Shown here one piece after another: positions 1 to 6,204 of a DNA stretch of 15,658 nucleotides. Below the pieces are notes generated by a model. It did no database searches. It had not been told where the DNA came from and saw nothing but the letters and a program-made list of their open reading frames with translations. A program made the translations under genes and the position numbers. This stretch comes from Acidimicrobiia bacterium. GTDB lineage: Bacteria > Actinomycetota > Acidimicrobiia > Acidimicrobiales > Ilumatobacteraceae. The stretch is taken from NCBI GenBank assembly GCA_013821025.1, contig JACDHN010000013.1, positions 1-15,658 on the forward strand, in the 5' to 3' direction. Numbering within the stretch: position 1 is the first letter of the stretch; each line of letters starts with the position of its first letter.

Positions 1-59
1 GTGGCACGCGCCCGCAGCGCTCCGAGCACGCCGAGCTCCACCGTCGCTCGTGTGTCCAT
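1..59 (-). CDS. N-terminus of a probable BTAD/SARP-family regulator, cut by the window edge
   Basis: An ATG at 59 (minus strand) opens a frame that reads MDTRATVELGVLGALRARA and leaves the window at base 1. A strong ribosome binding site, GGAGGTG, sits four bases upstream. The pattern V-x-x-x-V-L-G-x-L is the usual first beta-strand of the OmpR-like DNA-binding domain in AfsR/SARP regulators. It resembles the start of the large regulator later in this window (ILVRVLGSLSV). Family members bind direct repeats in promoters and usually activate transcription. Only 19 codons are visible, so the family call is an inference from a short motif. The start codon is better supported than the product name. 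Confidence 0.5.
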   Translation of the reverse strand, partial: MDTRATVELGVLGALRARA

Positions 60-63
60 CGGG

Positions 64-70
64 CACCTCC
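64..70 (-). promoter_or_regulatory. Ribosome binding site of the left-edge gene
   Basis: GGAGGTG on the minus strand, four bases before the ATG at 59. It is the best Shine-Dalgarno match in the window. It is the main reason for calling a gene start here and not the plus-strand frame over the same bases. Confidence 0.55.
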
Positions 71-293
71 AGCACGGATCGTCGTGTGGGAGCGGGATGT
101 CCACTCGAAGCGCGGGAGGGCCTGCCGGACGTGGCGGCACTCGGATCGGCCCGCAGATCGGGCGTCGGGTGAATCGCACACCCGCGTCGCCGAGACACCG
201 GGCGACGTGACCGATCGTCGGAAAACCTAGGGACGGGGTGTAACAGTTGACCCGCGCCCACGTGCCGTCAACGTCGCCGACGCCGCCAGGGTT

Positions 294-1037
294 TCAGGTC
301 CGGCGACTGAGAGGTTCGATCACGTCGGCCAACTCGGCCGGGCGGCTGAGGAAGGGCGAGTGATCGGTGTCGATCATCAGCTCGTAGTTACAGCGGTTGG
401 CGAACGCCTCCTGGTGCGTCGGGTGCACGGCGTTGTCCTTGGTGCACCGCACGTAGGTGGTCTCGGCCACGCCGAGTGCCGAACCGTTCACAGGCTGGGC
501 GAACGAGTCCATGGCCTGCGGTGACAACCGCTGGACGGCCGCTTTGGCGATCTCCGTGTCCGTGCACCCGTACAGGGCATCGACGGCCCGCTCGGGGTCC
601 AGGCGGGTGACCGTCGTGATGGCCGGCGACACGGCCACGTCGAGGTGCTCGAGACCCACTGACTGCTGAGCATCAGTGAGGGCGACATCCGCGCGGGGGA
701 GCGCCCGCAGCACCGACAGGATGCTCTCGCCGACGTGCAGCGCGAACGCGGCCACGAACACCACGTGTGACACGTTGTCGAGCCGTGCCATCGCCTCGGA
801 GACGACGGCACCGGCGTAGCTGTGGCCCACGAGCACGACGTCGTCGCCGAGCTGGCTGGCGGCGCTGGCCACGGCGGCAGCGTCGCCATAGAGATCGACG
901 AGTGGCTGGTCGGAGGCCCCGTGACCGGGCAGATCGATGGCATACGTGCCCACGCCGCGCCCGTCGAGCTCGGCCTGCAGGGCGGACCAGCACCATGCGC
1001 CGTGCCAAGCGCCGTGCACGAGCATGATCGGTCGCAT
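294..1037 (-). CDS. Alpha/beta hydrolase (esterase-like)
   Basis: A 247-residue cytoplasmic alpha/beta hydrolase with no signal peptide. The oxyanion-region motif LVHGAWHG is at residues 6-13. The nucleophile elbow GHSYAG has Ser73. A likely catalytic Asp is in CTKDNAVHP and the catalytic His is in DTDHSPF near the C-terminus, so the triad looks complete. The layout resembles small esterases of the EstC and plant methylesterase type; the substrate cannot be read from sequence. I chose ATG 1037 because AGGTGAG lies four bases upstream; the in-frame GTG at 1046 falls inside that site. The gene lies 70 bp downstream of the amidase on the same strand, so the two may act on linked ester and amide bonds. 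A possible promoter of its own overlaps the amidase 3' end. Confidence 0.85.
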   Translation of the reverse strand: MRPIMLVHGAWHGAWCWSALQAELDGRGVGTYAIDLPGHGASDQPLVDLYGDAAAVASAASQLGDDVVLVGHSYAGAVVSEAMARLDNVSHVVFVAAFALHVGESILSVLRALPRADVALTDAQQSVGLEHLDVAVSPAITTVTRLDPERAVDALYGCTDTEIAKAAVQRLSPQAMDSFAQPVNGSALGVAETTYVRCTKDNAVHPTHQEAFANRCNYELMIDTDHSPFLSRPAELADVIEPLSRRT

Positions 1038-1041
1038 CGAA

Positions 1042-1048
1042 CTCACCT
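1042..1048 (-). promoter_or_regulatory. Ribosome binding site deciding the hydrolase start
   Basis: AGGTGAG on the minus strand, four bases before ATG 1037. It overlaps the alternative GTG start at 1044-1046, which argues against that start. Confidence 0.45.
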
Positions 1049-1088
1049 ACGGATGCTCGCACATCGTCGACCTCGGCCCCACCGAGCC

Positions 1089-1118
1089 GGTGTACCGGAC
1101 GCGTCGCTCAGGGGTCAA
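1089..1118 (-). promoter_or_regulatory. Candidate promoter of the hydrolase gene, with palindrome
   Basis: On the minus strand TTGACC (1118-1113) is followed after 18 bases by TACACC (1094-1089). These match the -35 consensus at five of six positions and the -10 at three of six. Transcription would begin about 40 bases before the hydrolase ATG. The -10 lies inside the 12-bp palindrome CCGGT-GT-ACCGG (1087-1098), which could be an operator. The -35 is inside the last codons of the amidase. Confidence 0.35.
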
Positions 1119-2580
1119 GTCCGGTCCGGCACGCCGGCGCCTCCAGGCGCTTCGGCGGCCGCGTCATGAACAGTTCAGCCGCTTCGAGCTGCGAGGCGAC
1201 CCGGATCAGAAGGTCCTCGCGCCCGTAGGCGGCGACGAGTTGCACACCGACGGGCAGGTCAGCCTCGTTCCAGTGCAGCGGCAAGCTGATGGCCGGCTGG
1301 CCGCTGGTGTTGAACGGCGGCGTGAACGGGCAGAACCGCCCCGCCCTCGCCATCGGCGCGATCGGGTGGTCGGCGTCGTTGGCGAACTCCCCGATGCGCG
1401 GCGGCGGCTCGGCGAGGGTTGGCGTAAGCAGCAGGTCCCAGCCCTCGGACCACCACTGCTGCACGTCGCGGCGGAACCGGACCTGGGCGTCCATGGCCTC
1501 GATCACATCCATGGCGGTCAGGTTCTCGGCGAAGTCGGCCAGCACCCGGTTGACAGGTTCGATCTCGTCGTCGGTGAGCGGCCGTCCCAGTAGCTCTCCG
1601 AAGCGGATGCGGTCTGCGGAGATGGCCGTGCTCCACAGGGCGCTGAACCGACGCGGCAGATCGGGATCCGACAACGCAGCAGGGAAGTCGAGCTCCACCA
1701 CGTGACCGAGCCCCTCCAGCATCGCCGCCGCCTGGCGCGCAGCGTTGGCACAGTCCTCGTGGAGAAAGTCACCCGCCGGGTGGCGGTCGAGTAGGCCGAT
1801 CCGCAGTCGCCCGGTGCCGGCGCCGACCTCCTCGACGTACGGCCGCTCGGGCCGCTGGGCGATGACCGTGTCACCGACACCCGGCCCGGCGATGGCGTCG
1901 AGGAAGGCCGCCGTGTCGCGCACGGTGCGGCTCACGCAGTGCTCCACGGCCGTGCCGCCCTCGTGACGCCGGGGACCGAGGGAGCTACGGCCCTGGCTCG
2001 GTTTGAGTCCCACCAGTCCGCAGCAGGAGGCGGGGATGCGGATGCTGCCGCCACCGTCGGAGGCGTGGGCGACGGGCACCATGCCCGCCGCTACGGCAGC
2101 GGCGGCGCCACCACTGGAGCCGCCGGCGATGTGGTCCAGATTCCACGGATTTCGGGTCACGCCGTTGGCCACCGGCTCGGTCGTCGGCAGGCTGCCCATC
2201 TCGCAGCTGTTCGTGCGGCCGGCGATGACGAGCCCAGCCGCCCGATACCGCGACACGATGGTGGTGTCTCGGTCCGAGATCAGTCCGGCAGCCTTCAGCG
2301 CCACGTTGCCGTTCGTCATCGTCTGGCCGGCGAACTCGGCGTGCAGGTCCTTGAGCAGGAACGGAACACCGCGCAACGGTCCCGCTGGCAGGTTGTGGTC
2401 GGCGGCGATGTGCCGGGCCTCGTCGTACCACGACACGACGACTGCGTTGACGGTGCCGTTCAGCGCCTCGATGCGCTCGATCGCTGCCTCCAGCAACTCG
2501 GTGGGCGTCACCTGGCCGTCGTCGACCATTCGCGCCAGTTCGGTGGCGTCGGTCCAGCGGGTGTCGTCGGCGAGGCTCAT
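1108..2580 (-). CDS. Amidase-signature hydrolase, 6-aminohexanoate-cyclic-dimer hydrolase (NylA) type
   Basis: A 490-residue amidase-signature enzyme that hydrolyses amide bonds with a Ser-cisSer-Lys triad. Visible residues are Lys77 in PFLLKDLH, Ser155 in AGGSSGG and the nucleophile Ser179 in SDGGGSIRIP. The spacing (78 and 24 residues) equals that of NylA as I recall it (Lys72, Ser150, Ser174). The segment ASCCGLVGLKPSQGR is typical of that subgroup and not of GatA, and no gatB or gatC is nearby. The length matches the family and there is no signal peptide, so it is cytoplasmic. Native substrates of this subgroup are mostly unknown; linear or cyclic amides are the family-level expectation. 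The ATG at 2580 has no Shine-Dalgarno sequence, but TACACC lies six bases upstream, so the transcript may be leaderless. The MFS exporter gene is divergent. Confidence 0.88.
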   Translation of the reverse strand: MSLADDTRWTDATELARMVDDGQVTPTELLEAAIERIEALNGTVNAVVVSWYDEARHIAADHNLPAGPLRGVPFLLKDLHAEFAGQTMTNGNVALKAAGLISDRDTTIVSRYRAAGLVIAGRTNSCEMGSLPTTEPVANGVTRNPWNLDHIAGGSSGGAAAAVAAGMVPVAHASDGGGSIRIPASCCGLVGLKPSQGRSSLGPRRHEGGTAVEHCVSRTVRDTAAFLDAIAGPGVGDTVIAQRPERPYVEEVGAGTGRLRIGLLDRHPAGDFLHEDCANAARQAAAMLEGLGHVVELDFPAALSDPDLPRRFSALWSTAISADRIRFGELLGRPLTDDEIEPVNRVLADFAENLTAMDVIEAMDAQVRFRRDVQQWWSEGWDLLLTPTLAEPPPRIGEFANDADHPIAPMARAGRFCPFTPPFNTSGQPAISLPLHWNEADLPVGVQLVAAYGREDLLIRVASQLEAAELFMTRPPKRLEAPACRTGLDP

Positions 2581-2583
2581 GGC

Positions 2584-2594
2584 GCCGGTGTACC
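2584..2594 (-). promoter_or_regulatory. 11-bp motif upstream of the amidase, shared with the hydrolase promoter
   Basis: GGTACACCGGC on the minus strand ends three bases before the amidase ATG. The identical 11-mer lies at 1086-1096 upstream of the hydrolase. It contains the -10-like TACACC six bases before the amidase start. It could be a shared operator or an extended -10 element. Confidence 0.35.
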
Positions 2595-2645
2595 ACGCGC
2601 CGCGCCAGAAGGGCGTGGTGGGGGCGTCGGTACGGTGGGCCCGCA

Positions 2646-3977
2646 GTGGACGGACCCGACGAACGGCTGGCGACGCAACAGGCCGCGCCGGAGATCCTCG
2701 CCGGTCGAGCGGGTGCCGCCCAGGTCTTGCTGATGCGCGGCGTGCGGCCCTTCGTGTCCGCCTCGCTGATGTTCTCGATCGCCACCTTCTTGCTGGCGGC
2801 CGCGCTCGGCAAGCACATCTACGACATCACGGGCTCGACGCTGGCGCTCGGGCTGCTCGGGCTGGTGGAGTTCCTGCCGGCGCTGCTGCTGCTGCCCGTG
2901 ACCGGTCCGACCGCTGACCGCTTCGACCGACGTCGAGTCGGCGCCCTGGCCGCTGGCGTCGAAGCCGTTGTCGCCGTGGCGATGGCTGCGTACGCCCTGA
3001 CCGATCCGACGTCGGTGTTGCCGCTGTTCGCGCTCGCTGCCTGCTATGGAACCGCCCGCGCATTCGGTGGGCCCGCTATCCGGTCGCTGCCTCCGCTCAT
3101 CGTCGGCCAGAGGGCGTTGCCGCGGCTGATGCCGTTCTCGGCCGGAACGATCCAGGCCGGCGTCATCGTCGGCCCGGCACTGTCGGGTTTCCTCTACGAC
3201 GCCGACGAGGCCGTTCCGTACGGGGTGGCGGGCGGTCTGTACGTCGTCGGCGGTGCCAGCCTGCTCGTGCTACACACCGTGCGGGCTCAGGTACGCACCG
3301 ATGAGGGCAGGCGCTCGTGGCACATGGCGATCGAAGGGCTGCGTTTCGTCCGGCGGGACCAGGTCCTGCTCGGCGCCATCTCGCTCGACATGTTCGCCGT
3401 GTTGTTCGGTGGAGCGGTGGCCCTGCTGCCTGCGATCGCGGAGGATCGCCTCGGTGTCGGCAACGTCGCCTACGGCTGGCTGAGAGCAGCCCCCGGTATC
3501 GGCGCCGTAGCCGTCACGCTCGTCCTTGCGATGCGCCCCGCCCGTCGGTCGGTTGGTCAACTGATGTTCGCCGCCGTCAGTGTGTTCGGAATCGGCACTG
3601 TCGCCCTCGGCTTCACGCGTAACTACGTCGTGGCGTTCGTCGCGCTCGTTGTGCTATCCGGGGCCGACTCCATCAGCGTGTTCATCCGCGGCGTGATGAT
3701 CCCGCTCGCCACGCCGGACCATATGCGTGGCCGGGTGATGTCCGTCGATTCGGTGTTCATCGGGGCCTCCAATGAGCTCGGCGCGTTCGAGTCGGGCATC
3801 GCCGCCCTGTTGTTCGGCATCGGTCCGGCCATCGTGATCGGCGGCTCGCTGACACTCGTCGTCGTGGTCATCTGGTGCGTGGCCTTCCCCCGCCTGCGCC
3901 ATGTCGACCGCTTCGACGATGTCGACGTGGAAGGACGGGATCTCGAGCGCTCATCCGTACCGGTGACGCACTCCTGA
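2646..3977 (+). CDS. Major facilitator superfamily transporter (EntS/MFS_3-like exporter)
   Basis: A 443-residue integral membrane protein of the major facilitator superfamily, probably a proton-coupled exporter. After a soluble stretch of about 35 residues come repeated hydrophobic helices, roughly ten to twelve. Motif A appears as GPTADRFDRRRVG (residues 87-99) between the second and third helices. The repeat-like motif MRGRVMSVDSVF lies in the second half. Together these resemble the EntS/MFS_3 group of drug and siderophore exporters; the cargo cannot be told. The GTG at 2646 is the longest start and has no Shine-Dalgarno sequence; TACGGT (2631-2636) lies nine bases upstream. Met30 is an alternative start that would still keep all helices. 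The gene diverges from the amidase across 65 bp, so the two may share control, for example uptake or efflux linked to amide metabolism. Confidence 0.85.
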   Translation: MDGPDERLATQQAAPEILAGRAGAAQVLLMRGVRPFVSASLMFSIATFLLAAALGKHIYDITGSTLALGLLGLVEFLPALLLLPVTGPTADRFDRRRVGALAAGVEAVVAVAMAAYALTDPTSVLPLFALAACYGTARAFGGPAIRSLPPLIVGQRALPRLMPFSAGTIQAGVIVGPALSGFLYDADEAVPYGVAGGLYVVGGASLLVLHTVRAQVRTDEGRRSWHMAIEGLRFVRRDQVLLGAISLDMFAVLFGGAVALLPAIAEDRLGVGNVAYGWLRAAPGIGAVAVTLVLAMRPARRSVGQLMFAAVSVFGIGTVALGFTRNYVVAFVALVVLSGADSISVFIRGVMIPLATPDHMRGRVMSVDSVFIGASNELGAFESGIAALLFGIGPAIVIGGSLTLVVVVIWCVAFPRLRHVDRFDDVDVEGRDLERSSVPVTHS

Positions 3978-4027
3978 CCGTGGCACGTGCAGTGCTCGCC
4001 GAGATCCGTGACGAGCTGCGCGTGCGC

Positions 4028-4053
4028 GGCGGCGGCCCGGACGTGCCGCCGCC
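4028..4053. terminator. Candidate bidirectional terminator hairpin
   Basis: GGCGGCGGC (4028-4036) and GCCGCCGCC (4045-4053) form a perfect 9-bp GC stem with an eight-base loop. It lies between the converging ends of the MFS gene and the META lipoprotein gene. Neither side has a T-run, which is common for hairpin terminators in high-GC actinobacteria. The position is what a two-way terminator needs. Confidence 0.5.
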
Positions 4054-4090
4054 TCCTGGTGGTCCGGCGATCTGACGAGCCTGGGAACGA

Positions 4091-5005
4091 CTAGGAGGTG
4101 GCGGGTGGACCGCTGTCCATAGCGCGGTACGTGAGGCCGCGCCCACCACTCGTCAGTGTCAGCACGTCGGCGTCGATCTCGAACGTGAGCCGGCCTTCCA
4201 GCGTGCGCACCACGGTCCGCTCCAGCTCGTTGCCGGCGGGCTCGGAGCACGCCATCCTGGTCAGGCGCAGAGGGCTGACGGCGAGCCCGTCGCCGTCGAC
4301 GGCGTACGTGCCACCACCGGTGTTGCACCCGGTGTCCACCGTCAGATCGGTGCCGGTAAAGGTCAATGTCGGGATCGGCGTGCCGGCCGGGACGGACGAG
4401 ACGGCATCGCCGTCGATGATGCCCTCGAGCACCCATGTCGTCCCTTCGAGCTGTCGGTCGGGCTCGGCCACCTCTTCGTCCACGAGCGTGATCGTTACGT
4501 CGCCGTTCTCGAGCGTCAAGGTGTCGCCGTCCAGCGCCACCGTCGGCTCGCCGGAAAGGAACCTGGCCAACCACGCGTCCTGGTCCATCAGCGCCGTTGG
4601 CTCGCACGCCATCGCCGTCATGCCGATCGGACCGTCGAGGCGAAGCACATCGCTCTCGACCACCCAACGCGGTCCGGCAAATGAGTTGCAGCCGCCCGTG
4701 CCGCCGAGACCACGTTCGTCGAAGCTGACGCGTAGCTGCGATCCCGGCACCGGCTCGTGCCCGTCGGTGTCGGTCACGATGAACGCCCGGCCCGTGAGGT
4801 CGATGCCCGACCCGGACGGTGTGGACGGTCCCGTCGATGAGGGGGGATCAGTTGGCTTCGTCGGCTCCGTGTTGGGTGCAGGATCCGTCGCCGGCGGTTG
4901 CGTTCCGGCCGCCGGCTCGTCGTTGCCGCAGCCGACCGTCAGCGCGGCCAGCACCACGAGAGCGCCTGCGGCACCCCTTCGTCCTCGTCCTCGATGTACG
5001 CCCAT
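4091..5005 (-). CDS. Lipoprotein with two META (HslJ-like) domains
   Basis: A 304-residue secreted lipoprotein. An Arg-rich start (residues 1-10) and a hydrophobic core (12-24) lead to LTVGC, so Cys26 is the likely lipidated residue. Thr at position -3 makes this lipobox slightly off consensus. A Pro/Thr/Ser-rich linker (about 30-66) would span the cell wall. Two META domains follow, each with the pair of hallmarks: GGCNSFAG with MTAMACEP, then TGCNTGGG with LTRMACSEP. The conserved cysteines of each domain may form a disulfide outside the cell. HslJ-type META domains are linked to heat and novobiocin tolerance in enteric bacteria; the actinobacterial role is unknown. The gene lies 54 bp downstream of the topoisomerase gene on the same strand, and a palindrome sits in the gap. 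No Shine-Dalgarno sequence precedes the ATG. Confidence 0.85.
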   Translation of the reverse strand: MGVHRGRGRRGAAGALVVLAALTVGCGNDEPAAGTQPPATDPAPNTEPTKPTDPPSSTGPSTPSGSGIDLTGRAFIVTDTDGHEPVPGSQLRVSFDERGLGGTGGCNSFAGPRWVVESDVLRLDGPIGMTAMACEPTALMDQDAWLARFLSGEPTVALDGDTLTLENGDVTITLVDEEVAEPDRQLEGTTWVLEGIIDGDAVSSVPAGTPIPTLTFTGTDLTVDTGCNTGGGTYAVDGDGLAVSPLRLTRMACSEPAGNELERTVVRTLEGRLTFEIDADVLTLTSGGRGLTYRAMDSGPPATS

Positions 5006-5036
5006 ACGTATTGAACGCTGCGCCGTACCGCTCGGT

Positions 5037-5056
5037 TCCGCAAGTGCGGAGCTCCG
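5037..5056. repeat. Overlapping palindromes upstream of the META lipoprotein
   Basis: TCCGCA-AG-TGCGGA (5037-5050) overlaps the perfect 10-bp palindrome CGGAGCTCCG (5047-5056). The element lies in the 54-bp gap between the topoisomerase stop and the META start, about 31 bases before the ATG. As RNA the first part could fold as a 5-bp stem with a four-base loop. Operator, attenuator or weak terminator are all possible. Confidence 0.35.
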
Positions 5057-5059
5057 GTG

Positions 5060-6094
5060 TCACGGTTCGCCGGCCAGCACACGCTCGGTCGCACGCTCGG
5101 CCCGGCTCAGCCACTTGCCTGCCCGGCTCGCCTGCCAATGGCCGGCGAGCGCCCCGCTCATGAAGCTCTCGATGGCCGACGGTGCCACGTACGATGCCCT
5201 GCACACGGTGGGGGTGTTGCCGAGCGCCTCGGCGGCGGTCTCTATCGCTTCCCTGACCACCGCCTCGAGCGCTTTCTCGGTGGAGTCGGCGCCTGCCTGG
5301 AACGGTCCGAGCTCACCGACGACGGTGCTCGTGGCGCCCCACGTGCGCAGATCTTTCGCCGTGAATCCCGGGCCTGCGTTGCGTTCGATGTACGCATTGA
5401 GGAGGGATTCGTCGATCGTGTCGCCGTCCTCGGTCGTGAAAAGGGTGGAGCCGTGGCCTTCGTCGATCAGGTCGGACAGCGCCCGGGCGAGCACTCTGTC
5501 GCGCACCTCGAGGTGCTGCTCGGCCCCGCCTTTGCCGACGAAGTCGAGCACCACGAGGTCGCGCTTCACGTCGACGTGTTTGGCCTGCAGCGTCGTGGCG
5601 CCGACAGACGCCATGGTCCGGTAGTGACGGCGGCTGCCGGGACGGATCAAGGTCTCGTCCACCAACAGCACGGCGGCGGCACACACCCGCTCGGGGCTCT
5701 TCGAGGCGATGTCGTCGGCGACGCGGCGGCGCAGCTTCGTCAAGGCTCGACCGAACGCACCGAGTCGCACGAACTTGGCGGCGTCGGCGGCCTGGCGCCA
5801 ATCGGCGTGGTACAGGTATTGCTTGCGGCCCATCTCGTCGAAGCCGGTGGCCAGCAGGTGGGCGTCCGGCTCTGGGGCGATCCACACGTCCCGCCACGCC
5901 GGGGGGATGACGAGACCCCGCACCCGCTCCCGTTCACGCGCCGACACCGGGCGATCGCCCGAGCGCGTGTAGGAGAAACCTTTTCCCCGTCGCTGCCGTC
6001 GGATGCCGGGCCGGTCGTCTGGCAGGTACTTCAGCCCTGCGCGCCGGGCGAGCGCAGCGGCTTCAGTCGTCTCGGCAGGTCCCGTCGGCGCCAC
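5060..6094 (-). CDS. DNA topoisomerase IB (poxvirus-like)
   Basis: A 344-residue type IB topoisomerase, which relaxes supercoils by nicking one strand through a 3'-phosphotyrosine and needs no ATP. The N-terminal domain (about 15-100) has the bacterial TopIB hallmarks KGFSY, VIPPAWRDVWI and DEMGRKQYLYH. The catalytic residues fit Arg151 in LIRPGS, Lys188 in VGKGG, Arg250 in KDLRTWGAT, Asn293 in LGNTP and Tyr302 in CRASY. Spacing is close to vaccinia Arg130, Lys167, Arg223, His265, Tyr274. Asn in place of His is, to my knowledge, usual in bacterial members. The length is typical, so the gene looks intact. The GTG at 6094 has only a weak GGGA upstream; TACTGG lies six bases before it. The gene is divergent from the ABC-F gene across 110 bp. 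This enzyme is accessory to the essential type IA and II topoisomerases. Confidence 0.93.
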   Translation of the reverse strand: MAPTGPAETTEAAALARRAGLKYLPDDRPGIRRQRRGKGFSYTRSGDRPVSARERERVRGLVIPPAWRDVWIAPEPDAHLLATGFDEMGRKQYLYHADWRQAADAAKFVRLGAFGRALTKLRRRVADDIASKSPERVCAAAVLLVDETLIRPGSRRHYRTMASVGATTLQAKHVDVKRDLVVLDFVGKGGAEQHLEVRDRVLARALSDLIDEGHGSTLFTTEDGDTIDESLLNAYIERNAGPGFTAKDLRTWGATSTVVGELGPFQAGADSTEKALEAVVREAIETAAEALGNTPTVCRASYVAPSAIESFMSGALAGHWQASRAGKWLSRAERATERVLAGEP

Positions 6095-6204
6095 TGTGTC
6101 CCAGTACCCGTCCGTGCTGCAGTGGCAAACGCCAAGGCCAGGCTGTCCGCCTTTGCCTTTCGAACGCAGTTGTCGATATCGCGAGCCGCTGCCAGCCTGA
6201 ACCG

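Noticed and set aside
1..210. 69-codon plus-strand open frame at the left edge
   Set aside because: Composition is Arg/Ser/Gly-rich without motifs, and a better start with a strong ribosome site lies on the other strand at 59.
3980..4075. Possible 31-residue peptide starting at GTG 3980 after the MFS stop
   Set aside because: It has no ribosome binding site, and its Gly/Pro-rich second half is just the terminator hairpin read as codons. A real small protein cannot be excluded, but nothing supports it.
4098..5624. 508-codon plus-strand open frame
   Set aside because: It is antisense to the META lipoprotein and topoisomerase IB genes, both with clear motifs. Its product is low-complexity Ser/Arg/Pro sequence, as expected from the opposite strand of high-GC coding DNA.
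6095..6204. Intergenic region between topoisomerase IB and ABC-F examined for an attenuator or leader peptide
   Set aside because: ABC-F resistance genes often have such leaders, but I see no convincing small frame with a ribosome site and no strong paired hairpins here.
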